DNA of 64,000 nt from an uncultured Fibrobacter sp. (GCF_947305105.1 NZ_CAMZCS010000002.1:62001-126000), one strand, 5' to 3'. Shown: positions 28,161 to 37,655, counted from the stretch's first letter. Made by a program: numbers and translations. Notes: generated from the sequence alone by a model not told the origin.

Positions 28161-28375
28161 AACCTGAATGTATAAAAAAACAAAAGCGGATGCTTCGAAA
28201 TTCGTGTTTTTTTGGGAAAAGTTGAGAAAAATCAAGCGTAAAGCCGTTTTTGGGACGGTTTTGTGTTTTTTTTATCACGAAAAATGCCAAAATAGAGAAA
28301 AAAACGCTTTTTTGGCTGAAAAAAAGACTATTCTTTATGCAGAAATCTTAAACTAATTCCATAAGGGTTGGAAAG

Positions 28376-29836
28376 ATGAAATATTCTAAAATCATGCTTG
28401 GTACAGCATTGGTCTGTGCCACTGCTACTTCAATTTTTGCCCAGGAAACGCTCCGCAGTCTGGCCGAAGAAAGGGGCCGTTACATTGGGGCCATCCTGAA
28501 CAGCGAATGGTTCAATAACGCTATCGAATCTCAGTTCGAGGAAATCCACAAGGCACAGTTCAATGCGGTTGTTGCTGAAAACGAAATGAAGTTTGACGCG
28601 ACGGAGCCCAACAAAGGCCAGTTCAGCTACGCCAAGGGCGATAAGATGGTTGAATATGCGAAGGCGAACAAGATGCGTGTCCGCGGCCATGCCCTCGCTT
28701 GGCACAGCCAGGTTCCCGGCTGGGTGAACAATATTCGCGACAAGAAACAGCTCCTTGACGTTCTTAAGAACCATATCGACAATGTGGTTGGGCACTGGAA
28801 GGGTGAAATCGCCGAATGGGACGTGGTGAACGAGGCTGTCAACGATGATGACCATACTTGGCGTTCCAATGGCTCTGTCTGGTTCCAGACGATTGGTGCC
28901 GAATTCCTCGACTCCGCTTTCGTGTGGGCTCATGCTGCCGACCCGGATGCCGAACTTTGTTATAACGACTACGCCATCGAATGGGGTGTGGGTGCGGGCA
29001 GCAAGGGCGGTTTTGTCGTGGACCAAGTGAAACGCTGGAAGGCTAGCGGCATTCCTATTACTTGTGTGGGCACACAGACCCACATCGAAATTTCCCACGA
29101 AACGACACCCCAGAACGTTCGCGCTCTTGCCAAGGCTCTTGCCGAGCATGATGTCGTCTTGAATATCACCGAACTGGATATCGGTTTCCCGAAGAACTCT
29201 GCAAACAATCTGGGGGCTTCCGATTATGCCAAGCAGGGCCATCTCTATCGCCAATTCATGGACGTGTTCCTCGAAGAACCGAACATGGGTGAATTCATGA
29301 TTTGGGGTGTGACCGATGCCCACAGTTGGCTTGACGCTTCCCAGGGCAAGACGCAGGGCCTCATTTACGACAAGCAATACAAGGCGAAGCCGGCCTACGA
29401 CAGCCTCATCGCAAGCCTCAAGGCTCACCCTGCTTCGGAAGTGAAAACTCCGTATAAGTCTGCTGCAACGCAGGATACCACGGCCCAGGATACGACGACT
29501 CGGGATACTACGGTGCGGGATACGACTGTTAAAGACACGACAACTCAGGATACGGTTGCCACTCCGGGCCCTGTTGTGAGCGATACGGGCAATGTCAGCA
29601 TCCGTCGTGGCACTGCGACATTGACGGATGTTCGCATGAACCTCGTTGGTCGTACGCTGTCCATTGTGGGTGCTTCGAATGCGAAGGTCCAGGTCTTCGA
29701 TATGCGTGGCCGCCCGGTCTATAGTGCCGTTACGAGCAAGGGCTCTGTCGATCTTTCCGCGATTTCTGACGGCCTGTATGTCGTCCGCGTCAAGGTCGGT
29801 TCGAAGACCCTGGAACGCCGCGTGGCACTTCGATAA
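28376..29836 (+). CDS. Secreted GH10 endo-beta-1,4-xylanase (copy 1)
   Basis: 486 residues. Signal peptide to SIFA|QE (about 22). A GH10 TIM barrel covers about 25-355, with acid/base Glu153 in WDVVNEAVND and nucleophile Glu266 in ITELDIG; HALAWHSQVPGW is also diagnostic. A linker of xDTT repeats (~365-400) leads to a ~75-residue C-terminal beta domain (VQVFDMRGRPVYS..GLYVVRVKVGSKTLERRVALR) like type IX secretion sorting domains. No carbohydrate-binding module is seen. GTTGGAAAG lies before the ATG. About 70% identical to the next gene over the catalytic domain. Confidence 0.95.
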   Translation: MKYSKIMLGTALVCATATSIFAQETLRSLAEERGRYIGAILNSEWFNNAIESQFEEIHKAQFNAVVAENEMKFDATEPNKGQFSYAKGDKMVEYAKANKMRVRGHALAWHSQVPGWVNNIRDKKQLLDVLKNHIDNVVGHWKGEIAEWDVVNEAVNDDDHTWRSNGSVWFQTIGAEFLDSAFVWAHAADPDAELCYNDYAIEWGVGAGSKGGFVVDQVKRWKASGIPITCVGTQTHIEISHETTPQNVRALAKALAEHDVVLNITELDIGFPKNSANNLGASDYAKQGHLYRQFMDVFLEEPNMGEFMIWGVTDAHSWLDASQGKTQGLIYDKQYKAKPAYDSLIASLKAHPASEVKTPYKSAATQDTTAQDTTTRDTTVRDTTVKDTTTQDTVATPGPVVSDTGNVSIRRGTATLTDVRMNLVGRTLSIVGASNAKVQVFDMRGRPVYSAVTSKGSVDLSAISDGLYVVRVKVGSKTLERRVALR

Positions 29837-29867
29837 CAGTTTACTCTCTCTCTCTCTTCATCGACAG

Positions 29868-29897
29868 AAATGGCGGGCTTTTGTCCGCCATTTTTGT
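29868..29897 (+). terminator. Intrinsic terminator of GH10 gene 1
   Basis: 9-bp stem AAATGGCGG/CCGCCATTT with an 8-nt loop and a T-run. Nearly the same as the hairpin at 6431. A CT microsatellite lies just upstream (29843-29858). Confidence 0.88.
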
Positions 29898-29955
29898 GAT
29901 AAATGCATTTTTTTTGCGAAAATCGCTGTTTCCCTTATCAAGTTGTAAAGAAGTG

Positions 29956-29980
29956 CAACGTTAAATAAAATTTAGCGTTG
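29956..29980 (+). promoter_or_regulatory. Operator-like inverted repeat upstream of GH10 gene 2
   Basis: Arms CAACGTTAAAT and ATTTAGCGTTG (one mismatch/G.U) around AAA, 75 nt before the ATG. Could be a regulator site or a weak hairpin. No convincing -35/-10 pair could be assigned. Confidence 0.4.
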
Positions 29981-30055
29981 ATATTGTCTCAACAGGAATT
30001 ATTTTTAGTAAAAATGGTTTGGGTTGTAGAGTTATCCACAATGAGGTTAAGGAAA

Positions 30056-31588
30056 ATGAAGGTAACTCAATTTACGCATAGGGTGGTGCTCGTTGCCGCT
30101 TTAATTGGCATTGGCGCCTCAGTCGCCGGTGCTCAGGAAACTTTACGTAGCTTGGCCGAAGAACGTGGCCGCTACATTGGCGCAATCCTCAATTCTCAAT
30201 GGTTTAGCGGTGGATTGCCAGCCGATTACGAAAAAATTCACAAAACAGAGTTCAATGCAGTCGTCGCTGAAAACGAGATGAAGTTTGATGCTACCGAAGG
30301 TAGCCAAGGACGATTCAGTTATGGTAATGGCGACAAGATGGTCAACTACGCCAAGCAGAACAACATGTATGCTCGTGGTCATGCTCTTGCATGGCACAGT
30401 CAGGTTCCGGGCTGGGTGAACAGCCACCGCAATAAACAGGAACTTCTTGGTATCCTCAAAAACCATATTAACAAGGTTGTGGGGCACTGGAAGGGTGATA
30501 TCAAGGAATGGGATGTTGTGAACGAGGCCGTGAACGACAACAATACTCACGGCTGGCGTAGCCAGGGTTCCGTCTGGTTCGAAACCATCGGTGCCGAGTT
30601 CCTGGATTCCGCCTTCGTCTGGGCTCACGCTGCCGACCCGGATGCAGAACTCTGCTATAACGACTATGCCATTGAACAGGGAATTGGCCCCGGTTCCAAG
30701 GCCGGGTTCGTTCTCGATCAGGTGAAGCGCTGGGTCAAGGATGGCATTCCTATCACTTGCGTGGGTTCCCAGACTCACGTCGAAGATGTCACGACGGCCA
30801 AGGAATTTATCGGCGCTCCTGATAGCCTCCGCCATTTTGCTCAGGAACTCGCAAAGCTCGGCATCAAGCTGAACATCACCGAACTGGATGTCGGTTTCAA
30901 GAGCGGTCGTAGCGTCAGTGCCGAAGATCTTGCCCGTCAGGGTCAGGTCTACCGCCAGTTCATGGACGTGTTCCTCGAAGAACCGAACATGGGCGTGTAC
31001 CTGATTTGGGGTATCTCCGACAAGTGGAGCTGGCTAAGCCAGTTGAACAGGCAGAAAGGCCTTATCTATGATGAAAACCTGAAGAAGAAGCCCGCTTACG
31101 ATAGTATCGTCGCTAGCTTCAAGGCCCACCCGCCTGAGACGGTGAAGAGCCCGTACAAGGACAGCTTTGTCCCGGATACGACCAAGAAGGATTCCTCTGC
31201 AACAACCGATAGTACGCAGAAGGCGGATTCCACGAAGACGGCCGATTCCACCAAGACCACGACTCCGGGCGATTCCTCGCAGGTCGTCGCTACTCCGGGT
31301 GATTCCTCTAAGGTCACGGCTCCGGCGGATTCGACGAAGGTGGGCGATGATACTCCCATTCAGGTGCGCAGGGCGAATGTCCCGCTGGGTATGAGCCTTT
31401 CTGGCCGTATGCTCAGCGTTACTGCAAGGGGTGCAACTGTCGAGGTGTTCAACTTGCAAGGCCGTCCAGTGTTTAACGGCAAGGCGGTTGATGGTTCTGT
31501 TAACCTCACCAGCATGAACAGCGGACTCTATGTGGTGCGCGTGAAGTCGGGTTCCAGCAGCCTCGTCCGCCGCGTCGTCCTCAAGTAA
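30056..31588 (+). CDS. Secreted GH10 endo-beta-1,4-xylanase (copy 2)
   Basis: 510 residues from ATG 30056, which has AAGGAA just upstream and gives a proper signal peptide ending AGA|QE; an in-frame ATG at 30041 is an alternative. The GH10 barrel has acid/base Glu157 (WDVVNEAVND) and nucleophile Glu276 (ITELDVG). The linker is rich in DSTKTADSTK-type units instead of the xDTT repeats of copy 1. The C-terminal beta domain (VEVFNLQGRPVFNG..GLYVVRVKSGSSSLVRRVVLK) matches that of copy 1. Tandem duplication with diverged linkers. Confidence 0.95.
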   Translation: MKVTQFTHRVVLVAALIGIGASVAGAQETLRSLAEERGRYIGAILNSQWFSGGLPADYEKIHKTEFNAVVAENEMKFDATEGSQGRFSYGNGDKMVNYAKQNNMYARGHALAWHSQVPGWVNSHRNKQELLGILKNHINKVVGHWKGDIKEWDVVNEAVNDNNTHGWRSQGSVWFETIGAEFLDSAFVWAHAADPDAELCYNDYAIEQGIGPGSKAGFVLDQVKRWVKDGIPITCVGSQTHVEDVTTAKEFIGAPDSLRHFAQELAKLGIKLNITELDVGFKSGRSVSAEDLARQGQVYRQFMDVFLEEPNMGVYLIWGISDKWSWLSQLNRQKGLIYDENLKKKPAYDSIVASFKAHPPETVKSPYKDSFVPDTTKKDSSATTDSTQKADSTKTADSTKTTTPGDSSQVVATPGDSSKVTAPADSTKVGDDTPIQVRRANVPLGMSLSGRMLSVTARGATVEVFNLQGRPVFNGKAVDGSVNLTSMNSGLYVVRVKSGSSSLVRRVVLK

Positions 31589-31613
31589 AATTGTTGATAA
31601 ATTTGGACAAAAG

Positions 31614-31647
31614 AGGATTCCCCTAGATTTGGGGAGTCCTTTTTTTG
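31614..31647 (+). terminator. Intrinsic terminator of GH10 gene 2
   Basis: 10-bp stem AGGATTCCCC/GGGGAGTCCT (one G.U) with a 7-nt loop and a run of Ts. Confidence 0.9.
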
Positions 31648-31702
31648 TGTTTTGGGTATATATTAATAAGGGGAGAAATTGTTGTTGAATTTGGAGAAAC
31701 TT

Positions 31703-32551
31703 ATGCCTGCCCGAATGTGCTATCGTAACATTGTCTTATGTATCGCGTTCGTCTTTTGGGCGGCTTGCAACAACGATTCAAGCAGTAATACCGCTGTTGA
31801 AATCAGTGCGCCCGACGAAGTTTCGTCTAGTACCGAGGTTGTGACTGAAATATCGAGCAGCTCCGTATCAAGTAGCTCCACAGCTCAAGAAATCTCGAGT
31901 AGTTCTAAAATTCAGGAAGATTCCGTCTCCATCGGCATTTCGAGTAGTTCAAAAAATCAGGAATCATCCTCTTCCAGTGTGGCTTCGAGCAGTTCCAAAA
32001 TTTCTAGTTCCTCTGGAGTAAATGCTGATTATCCCTATACATTATGGCGCCAACCTTCGGTTCATTGCTGGGATACGACGTACATGAATCAAATATCTTG
32101 CTCATCATTCCGTCCAGAACCGCAAATGGATAAATCGGACATTTCGGCCTCCCTGGGTCCTGGTGGTATGACAATGCCCTCGTATTGTATGCAGAGATTC
32201 ATATCTGTATATGTGTGTGAAAATGGAATGAAATATCCCACGAACATGTTTTCCCTGATTGGCGACACCATTGTACAGTGTTCGTTTGACAATTTGGATG
32301 GTAGATGTATACCTGCGGAAGTCGCTTGTGCAAAAAAGATTGAAGATGCAGAGGCGAGTACGGAATACCCTTACATGTTGAAAAAGGATTTGACAGTCAA
32401 CTGTAAGGAAATGTACAAGATGAAACTGGAAAAGGACCGTATTCCATACGGAACTGATTTTGGTGGTTATGAATGGGTAAGGTGTACTTCGTACTATCTG
32501 TGTGAAGACGGGAATAGCTATGAATATGAAGATATGCTTCAGGAGGAATAA
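31703..32551 (+). CDS. Lipoprotein with poly-Ser linkers
   Basis: 282 residues from ATG 31703 (GGAG six nt upstream; an upstream in-frame TTG is unlikely). Lipobox WAAC, then NNDSSS. Residues ~35-105 are blocks of 3-5 Ser separated by short acidic/hydrophobic spacers (for example EISSSSK), encoded with many AGC/AGT codons. The C-terminal part (~110-282) holds two similar units (YPYTLWRQPSVHCWDTTYM and YPYMLKKDLTVNCKEMYKM) with paired cysteines. No family recognised; surface display is likely. TATATT at 31659-31664 is a possible -10. Confidence 0.78.
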   Translation: MPARMCYRNIVLCIAFVFWAACNNDSSSNTAVEISAPDEVSSSTEVVTEISSSSVSSSSTAQEISSSSKIQEDSVSIGISSSSKNQESSSSSVASSSSKISSSSGVNADYPYTLWRQPSVHCWDTTYMNQISCSSFRPEPQMDKSDISASLGPGGMTMPSYCMQRFISVYVCENGMKYPTNMFSLIGDTIVQCSFDNLDGRCIPAEVACAKKIEDAEASTEYPYMLKKDLTVNCKEMYKMKLEKDRIPYGTDFGGYEWVRCTSYYLCEDGNSYEYEDMLQEE

Positions 32552-32607
32552 GGCATCTGCACGCATAGAGCGACCGAGGAATAGTTGAAAGCGCGAATTT
32601 TCAGGAA

Positions 32608-32632
32608 AGGGGCCCGCGAGGGTTCCTTTTTT
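32608..32632 (+). terminator. Intrinsic terminator of the poly-Ser lipoprotein gene
   Basis: 8-bp stem AGGGGCCC/GGGTTCCT (two G.U) with a GCGA loop and TTTTTT. Confidence 0.75.
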
Positions 32633-32647
32633 ATATAGATTAGTGGC

Positions 32648-34321
32648 ATGAAACTCTTGGAACAATTCGATTACCGTGAACTCCCGCCTGTACTTTCCAC
32701 CGATGCGATGCGTGCGCTTGATGCTGCAACGAAAGAAGAAATGGCGCGTGATGCTGGGGACGGCTCTACGGCTGTCGATGCGGGCTATTGCCTCATGAAG
32801 CAGGCGGGTGCTGCGCTTTACCGGCATGTCGTGGATGTTCTGGAAAATATGGATGGCGCGCCCGGGCAGGGGGCGCCGCGCAAGGCGGTTGCGGTTTTTG
32901 TAGGCGGGGGCAATAATGGGGGCGATGGGCTAGTGTTCGCGAAGCTGCTGATTGAAGCGGGAATCCCATGCACCGTGTATTCGCTTGCCGCCGCCGAAAA
33001 GTTCAAGAACGAAGCGAAGTTGGCTCTGGATGATTTTGTACTGGCGGGCGGAAGGCTTGCCGCCTATGCACCGGCTGGAACGGGTGCGCATTTCTCGCTG
33101 GTCGTGGATTGCATGCTCGGAAATGGCGCCTCCGGTGAATTGCGGGAATTGTATGCGGCCGCAGTCCGCGACATCGGGGACTGGAACGTTCCGGTTGTCG
33201 CGGCAGACGCCCCCACCGGTTATGACTCTCGCGAGCATTTGCGCCGAGAACCCTGTATCAACGCCGTGGAAACGGTGTTGTTCGGGTTCCCCCGGCTTGA
33301 CGCGTATATTCGCGAAGGGGGGAAGTTTTTTGGCCGGCCCATTGTCGCTCCGCTTGCTTACCCAGATTCCCTTGTCTGCAAATTCGACGAAAAAATTTAT
33401 TTGGCGACAGAATCCCTGATACCCCAATTGTTGCCGAAACGGGACGAATGGGGTGACAAACGCGAGCAGGGCTGCGCCATGATTGTCGCGGGTTCGGGGA
33501 ACATGCCGGGTGCCGCAGTGCTTTGTACACGGGCTGCGCTCCGTAGTGGCGTTGGCCTTGTAACGCTTGCCAGCCCAGAAGCGGTCATGCCCGTGTTGCA
33601 GGCGAAACTTTCGGAACCCGTTTTCTGTAACTTACAAGACATGGCTGGCCAGGATGCCGACTCTGTCGATGACCGAGCAATGGCGCTTGCTCCGGCACAT
33701 ATTCCGCAGATTCTTGAGAAGGCAAAACATTGTCAGGCTCTAGCCATCGGGCCGGGGTTATCTGGTGCTGAATGTACTCGTGATGCTGTCCTTGAACTTC
33801 TCCCGCAAATCAAATGCCCGATGGTCATCGATGCCGATGCATTGAACGCGATAGCCTCTCTCAACAAGACCGTTGCAAGTACCACGTCGGGAGCGGCATC
33901 GTTTTTGCGTGGGATTACAATTCTGGGTGTCCTTACGCCGCACCGTCGGGAATGCGAAAGGCTTTTCGGCCCCCTTCCTGCAAGCAGCATTGATTTTCCG
34001 GCCCACTTACGCAATATTGCCCAGATTACGAATAAAGTCTTGCTCCTGAAGGGGGCGCCGACATTCGTCGCCATTCCCGACGGGCGTGTCTACGTGGTGC
34101 CGGCCTGTAATTCGGGCCTTGCCAAGGGCGGTTCCGGCGACGTGCTTACGGGTATTATCGTGGCTCTGCTTTCGCAGGGGCTGGCTCCTCTAGAAGCGGC
34201 TGTGTTGGGGGCATTGCTCCATCAAAAGGCAGGAAAAATAACCCGAGATGAACTCGGCCCGTATTCAATGCTCCCTGGAGATATTGTCAAAAAGATTTCT
34301 AGGGCGTTTGTCGTCCCTTGA
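32648..34321 (+). CDS. nnr: Bifunctional NAD(P)H-hydrate epimerase / ADP-dependent dehydratase
   Basis: 557 residues. Repairs hydrated NAD(P)H. The N-terminal YjeF epimerase domain (about 15-230) has FVGGGNNGGDGLVFAKLL; the C-terminal ribokinase-like dehydratase (about 255-557) has AIGPGLSGAE, MVIDADALNAI, LTPHRRECERLF and the nucleotide/anion hole AKGGSGDVLTG. ATG 32648 has no clear Shine-Dalgarno; a TATAGA lies 8 nt upstream, so a leaderless transcript is possible. The stop codon abuts that of the convergent lipoprotein gene with no spacer. Confidence 0.94.
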   Translation: MKLLEQFDYRELPPVLSTDAMRALDAATKEEMARDAGDGSTAVDAGYCLMKQAGAALYRHVVDVLENMDGAPGQGAPRKAVAVFVGGGNNGGDGLVFAKLLIEAGIPCTVYSLAAAEKFKNEAKLALDDFVLAGGRLAAYAPAGTGAHFSLVVDCMLGNGASGELRELYAAAVRDIGDWNVPVVAADAPTGYDSREHLRREPCINAVETVLFGFPRLDAYIREGGKFFGRPIVAPLAYPDSLVCKFDEKIYLATESLIPQLLPKRDEWGDKREQGCAMIVAGSGNMPGAAVLCTRAALRSGVGLVTLASPEAVMPVLQAKLSEPVFCNLQDMAGQDADSVDDRAMALAPAHIPQILEKAKHCQALAIGPGLSGAECTRDAVLELLPQIKCPMVIDADALNAIASLNKTVASTTSGAASFLRGITILGVLTPHRRECERLFGPLPASSIDFPAHLRNIAQITNKVLLLKGAPTFVAIPDGRVYVVPACNSGLAKGGSGDVLTGIIVALLSQGLAPLEAAVLGALLHQKAGKITRDELGPYSMLPGDIVKKISRAFVVP

Positions 34322-34579
34322 TCATTTTCTGGGAAGCCAAGCCCAGTCATCCAAGTCGCTGTCGTATTGGCAAGTGACTGTTTCCCCTGAGGCTTCAATG
34401 TAGACGGTTGTTTCGCTTTCGGAAACGTCGCAGCTGAACATGTACAGGTCTATGTCTTTAGCGACATGGTATTCGTTGTTGGACTGTGCGCCTGCTACCT
34501 TGGATGTTTCATTGCCGCAAGTAACGAAAGAAGTCGCTACAAGAAAAAGAGCAAGGGGTAGTATAATTCGTTTTTTCAT
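34322..34579 (-). CDS. Small lipoprotein
   Basis: 85 residues. Signal peptide with lipobox FVTC (Cys at ~21). The mature part of ~64 residues has two cysteines (~50 and 70) and an acidic end; unknown function. Its stop codon is immediately adjacent to that of nnr on the other strand. GAGGATAGG precedes the ATG. Confidence 0.75.
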   Translation of the reverse strand: MKKRIILPLALFLVATSFVTCGNETSKVAGAQSNNEYHVAKDIDLYMFSCDVSESETTVYIEASGETVTCQYDSDLDDWAWLPRK

Positions 34580-34618
34580 CCTATCCTCATTTCACCACGG
34601 CATAATTTAAAATTTCGC

Positions 34619-34632
34619 GTGACGAAAGTCAC
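34619..34632. other. Small GAAA-tetraloop hairpin upstream of the small lipoprotein
   Basis: GTGAC-GAAA-GTCAC, 40 nt from the lipoprotein start. A GNRA loop gives a stable RNA hairpin. Role unknown; the remainder of the 177-nt gap to polA is AT-rich with nothing further recognised. Confidence 0.35.
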
Positions 34633-34777
34633 ATTTGTAACATGAAAAAAAGAATTAAAAGCATAAAAACACAACAATGTAAATGTTTATAAACAAAAGA
34701 ATGACCTTTTGAGGGGTTTAAAGGTAAAGTTCTCTAAATAAAGGCTTCTGACACGCATGTTTTTCTACATTCAGGAC

Positions 34778-37603
34778 ATGCCCGAAAAGACACTACTTTT
34801 GCTCGACTCCTACGCGCTCGCGTTCCGCATGTTCTACGCTTACTCGCAAAACCCGCTCAAGAACAGCCAGGGTGAAGAGGTTTCGATGATGCACGGTTAC
34901 TGGGGTGCCGTCCTCCGTATCCTTGCGAAGCACAAGCCGACGCATTTTGCGATTGCGCGCGACGTAGCGCACACGAAGACTTTCAGGCACGAACTTTATC
35001 CCGACTACAAGGCAAATCGTGGACCCATGCCCGAAGAGATGGCGGCACAGATGCCGCTGTTGGGCGAAAGCCTTGAAGCAAGCGGAATCCCGTTGCTCTC
35101 GGAGCCGGGTTACGAGGCGGACGACGTGATGGCGAGTACCGCAACTGCCGCTGTCGAGGCGGGCTTTGACCATGTGGTGATTCTCAGTAAGGACAAGGAC
35201 ATGTCGCAAATCGTAAGCGACAAAATCCACCTTTTCCACTTGACGAAGGGTGCCGACGGTATTGATTTTGGCCCGGAACAAGTGCTTGAAAAATACGGGC
35301 TCCCGCCGGAGAAAATCCGCGACTACTTGGCTCTTATGGGGGACGCAAGCGACAACGTTCCCGGTGTGCCGAAGGTGGGCCCCAAGACGGCTATCCAGTT
35401 GCTGAACGATTACGGCGACATGGACAATTTGTACGCAAACTTGGACAAGATTACAAAGAAAGGTTTGCATGACAACTTGGCGAACAACCGCGAGAAGGCT
35501 TTTTTGAGCCGAGAACTGGTGACGCTCCAGACCAAACGCGCTTTTAGCGGGAATTTAGATGCTCTTGAATACAACGGCCTGCATGTGGATACGCTTGCTG
35601 CGATGTTCAAGGACCATGAAATCAACAGCTTGCTGCGATTGCTTGAAAATATCCCGAGCAAGACGGGATTCGTGCGTGAAGGTGCCGACGGCCCTTCGGC
35701 AAGCTCAGGGACCTTCGGCAATCAGTTCACTTCGGCCAGTTACCCTGTCGATGAACTGCCGACCTACGTATGCGTCGACAACGATAAGGCTTTTGAACAG
35801 ATGAAGGCGGAATTTGCCGCATCTTCTATTGTGGGCGTTGATACCGAGACGGACGGTCTTGATCCGATGCAATGTAATTTGGTGGGGCTGTGCCTTGCCG
35901 CTGCCGATGACAATGGCAAGGTGGCGAAGGGTTACTACATCCCGCTTGGACATTCCGACGAAATCGGCTTCCCGCTTCCGGTCGGGAAGAACGGTAATTT
36001 CGACTTCAACAAGGCGAAGGATTGGTTCAGAGATTTAATTCAATCACCGCGCGAACTTGTGTTCCACAACGCCAAATTTGACTTGCATGTGCTCGCTCGC
36101 GCTTTCAAGATTCCGCAGTCCGACATCGACAAGGCGAACATCATCGACACGCTCATTGCCGCATGGATGCTTTCGCCGGGACAGTCTGGGCTAGGGCTCG
36201 ACAACCAGGTGATGCAACGCTTGCAGCACGAGATGATTCCGATCGAAAATCTCATCGGGCGTGGCAAGAACCAGATTACGTTCAACCGCACGCCTATCAA
36301 GGATGCGACGGAATATGGCGCCGAAGATGCCGTCTATACACTACGCCTGTGGGATCCGCTCAAGAAGGACCTCGAAAAGTTTGACTATGTGAAGTATTTC
36401 TTTGAACAAGAAATGCCTCTGTTGAAAGTCCTCTACCAGATGGAAACGGTCGGTGTCGCTATCGATGTGCCTGCCCTCAAGACGCTGGAACAGGAATTGC
36501 AACACCGCATTGAAAAACTGGAAAAAGAAATCTGCGACATGGCGGGTTTCGAGTTCAACATCGGTTCTCCCAAGCAACTCGGCGAAGTACTTTTCGATAC
36601 GCTTGGCCTCCCCGAAATCAAGAAGAGGAGTACCGATGCGGTCGTACTCGAGGAACTCAGCTACAAGGCCCCGCATCCGATAGTATTCTCTGTCATTGAG
36701 TACCGCGAACTCAAGAAGATGCAAAGCACCTACATTACGGTGCTCCCGATGCTGGTGAATCCGGAAACCAAGCGCATTCACACGAGCTTTATCCAGTGGG
36801 GTACCGCGACGGGCCGCCTCTCCAGCCGCGATCCGAACTTGCAGAACATTCCCGTGCGCAGCGACTTGGGCAAGAAAATCCGCGCTTCGTTTGTTCCGCA
36901 GGGCAAAGACAATGTGATCCTTGCGGTGGACTACTCGCAGATCGAGCTCCGCATGCTTGCGCACCTGAGCGGAGATGCGGCACTTATCGAAAGTTACAAG
37001 GAAGGCATCGACATTCATGCCCGCACTGCTGCCGCCATTTATGGCGTGGACATCAAGGATGTCACGAGCGACATGCGTCGCGACGCGAAGGTGGTGAACT
37101 TTGGTGTGCTCTACGGCATGACGGCATTCCGTCTCTCTCGCGACCTGAAAATCCCGATGGGGCAGGCGAGGGATTTCATCGAGGGGTATTTCGGAATGTA
37201 TCAAGGTGTGCAACAATACATCGAAGATATCAAGACTTCTGCCCACCGTGATGGCTATGTGGAAACCTTATCTGGTCGCCGCCGCTATATTGCGGGTATC
37301 GACAGTTCCGACCGTATGGAATCGCAGATGGCCGAACGCATGGCGGTGAACACGCCTGTGCAGGGCTCCGCCGCCGACCTCATCAAGATTGCGATGATCC
37401 GCATCCAGAAGCGTATCAACGACGAAAATCTCCCGCTCCGCATGATGTTGCAAGTCCACGACGAACTTGTTTTTGAATGCCCCCGCGACCAGGTGGATGC
37501 AATGGCCCAGATGGTGAAATCCGAGATGGAAGGGGCCATGCAGCTCAAGGTGCCGCTTGTGGCGAGCGTTGGTTTTGGCGAAAATTGGCTCGAAGCGCAT
37601 TAA
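34778..37603 (+). CDS. polA: DNA polymerase I
   Basis: 941 residues from ATG 34778 (ATG 34757 is an alternative). All three activities look intact. The 5' nuclease (about 1-290) has LLLDSYALAFRMFYA and VILSKDKDMSQ. The 3'-5' exonuclease (about 330-520) has VGVDTETDGL, FHNAKFDLHVL and YGAEDAVYTL. The polymerase (about 560-941) has motif A VDYSQIELRMLAHLSGD, motif B RRDAKVVNFGVLYGM and motif C LQVHDELVFE. A palindromic repeat (35690-35713) is inserted in frame in the linker between the 5' nuclease and exonuclease (residues ~305-312). Confidence 0.97.
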   Translation: MPEKTLLLLDSYALAFRMFYAYSQNPLKNSQGEEVSMMHGYWGAVLRILAKHKPTHFAIARDVAHTKTFRHELYPDYKANRGPMPEEMAAQMPLLGESLEASGIPLLSEPGYEADDVMASTATAAVEAGFDHVVILSKDKDMSQIVSDKIHLFHLTKGADGIDFGPEQVLEKYGLPPEKIRDYLALMGDASDNVPGVPKVGPKTAIQLLNDYGDMDNLYANLDKITKKGLHDNLANNREKAFLSRELVTLQTKRAFSGNLDALEYNGLHVDTLAAMFKDHEINSLLRLLENIPSKTGFVREGADGPSASSGTFGNQFTSASYPVDELPTYVCVDNDKAFEQMKAEFAASSIVGVDTETDGLDPMQCNLVGLCLAAADDNGKVAKGYYIPLGHSDEIGFPLPVGKNGNFDFNKAKDWFRDLIQSPRELVFHNAKFDLHVLARAFKIPQSDIDKANIIDTLIAAWMLSPGQSGLGLDNQVMQRLQHEMIPIENLIGRGKNQITFNRTPIKDATEYGAEDAVYTLRLWDPLKKDLEKFDYVKYFFEQEMPLLKVLYQMETVGVAIDVPALKTLEQELQHRIEKLEKEICDMAGFEFNIGSPKQLGEVLFDTLGLPEIKKRSTDAVVLEELSYKAPHPIVFSVIEYRELKKMQSTYITVLPMLVNPETKRIHTSFIQWGTATGRLSSRDPNLQNIPVRSDLGKKIRASFVPQGKDNVILAVDYSQIELRMLAHLSGDAALIESYKEGIDIHARTAAAIYGVDIKDVTSDMRRDAKVVNFGVLYGMTAFRLSRDLKIPMGQARDFIEGYFGMYQGVQQYIEDIKTSAHRDGYVETLSGRRRYIAGIDSSDRMESQMAERMAVNTPVQGSAADLIKIAMIRIQKRINDENLPLRMMLQVHDELVFECPRDQVDAMAQMVKSEMEGAMQLKVPLVASVGFGENWLEAH
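35690..35713. repeat. REP-like palindromic element inside polA
   Basis: Read on the minus strand it contains TCCCTGAGCTTGCCGAAGGG, with CCCT/AGGG arms. It shares 18 of 20 bases with the element at 57687-57706 in another coding sequence. Confidence 0.8.
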
Positions 37604-37635
37604 GCGTTCGATTCGCGCTTTGTAGGGATGCTCCT

Positions 37636-37655
37636 AGTGTGATTTATTTCACACT
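37636..37655. promoter_or_regulatory. CRP/FNR-like operator upstream of GH5 gene
   Basis: Perfect inverted repeat AGTGTGA-TTTATT-TCACACT. The core TGTGA-N6-TCACA is exactly the CRP consensus. It lies 137 nt before the GH5 start and just after polA. Binding by a CRP-family regulator is inference. Confidence 0.6.
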
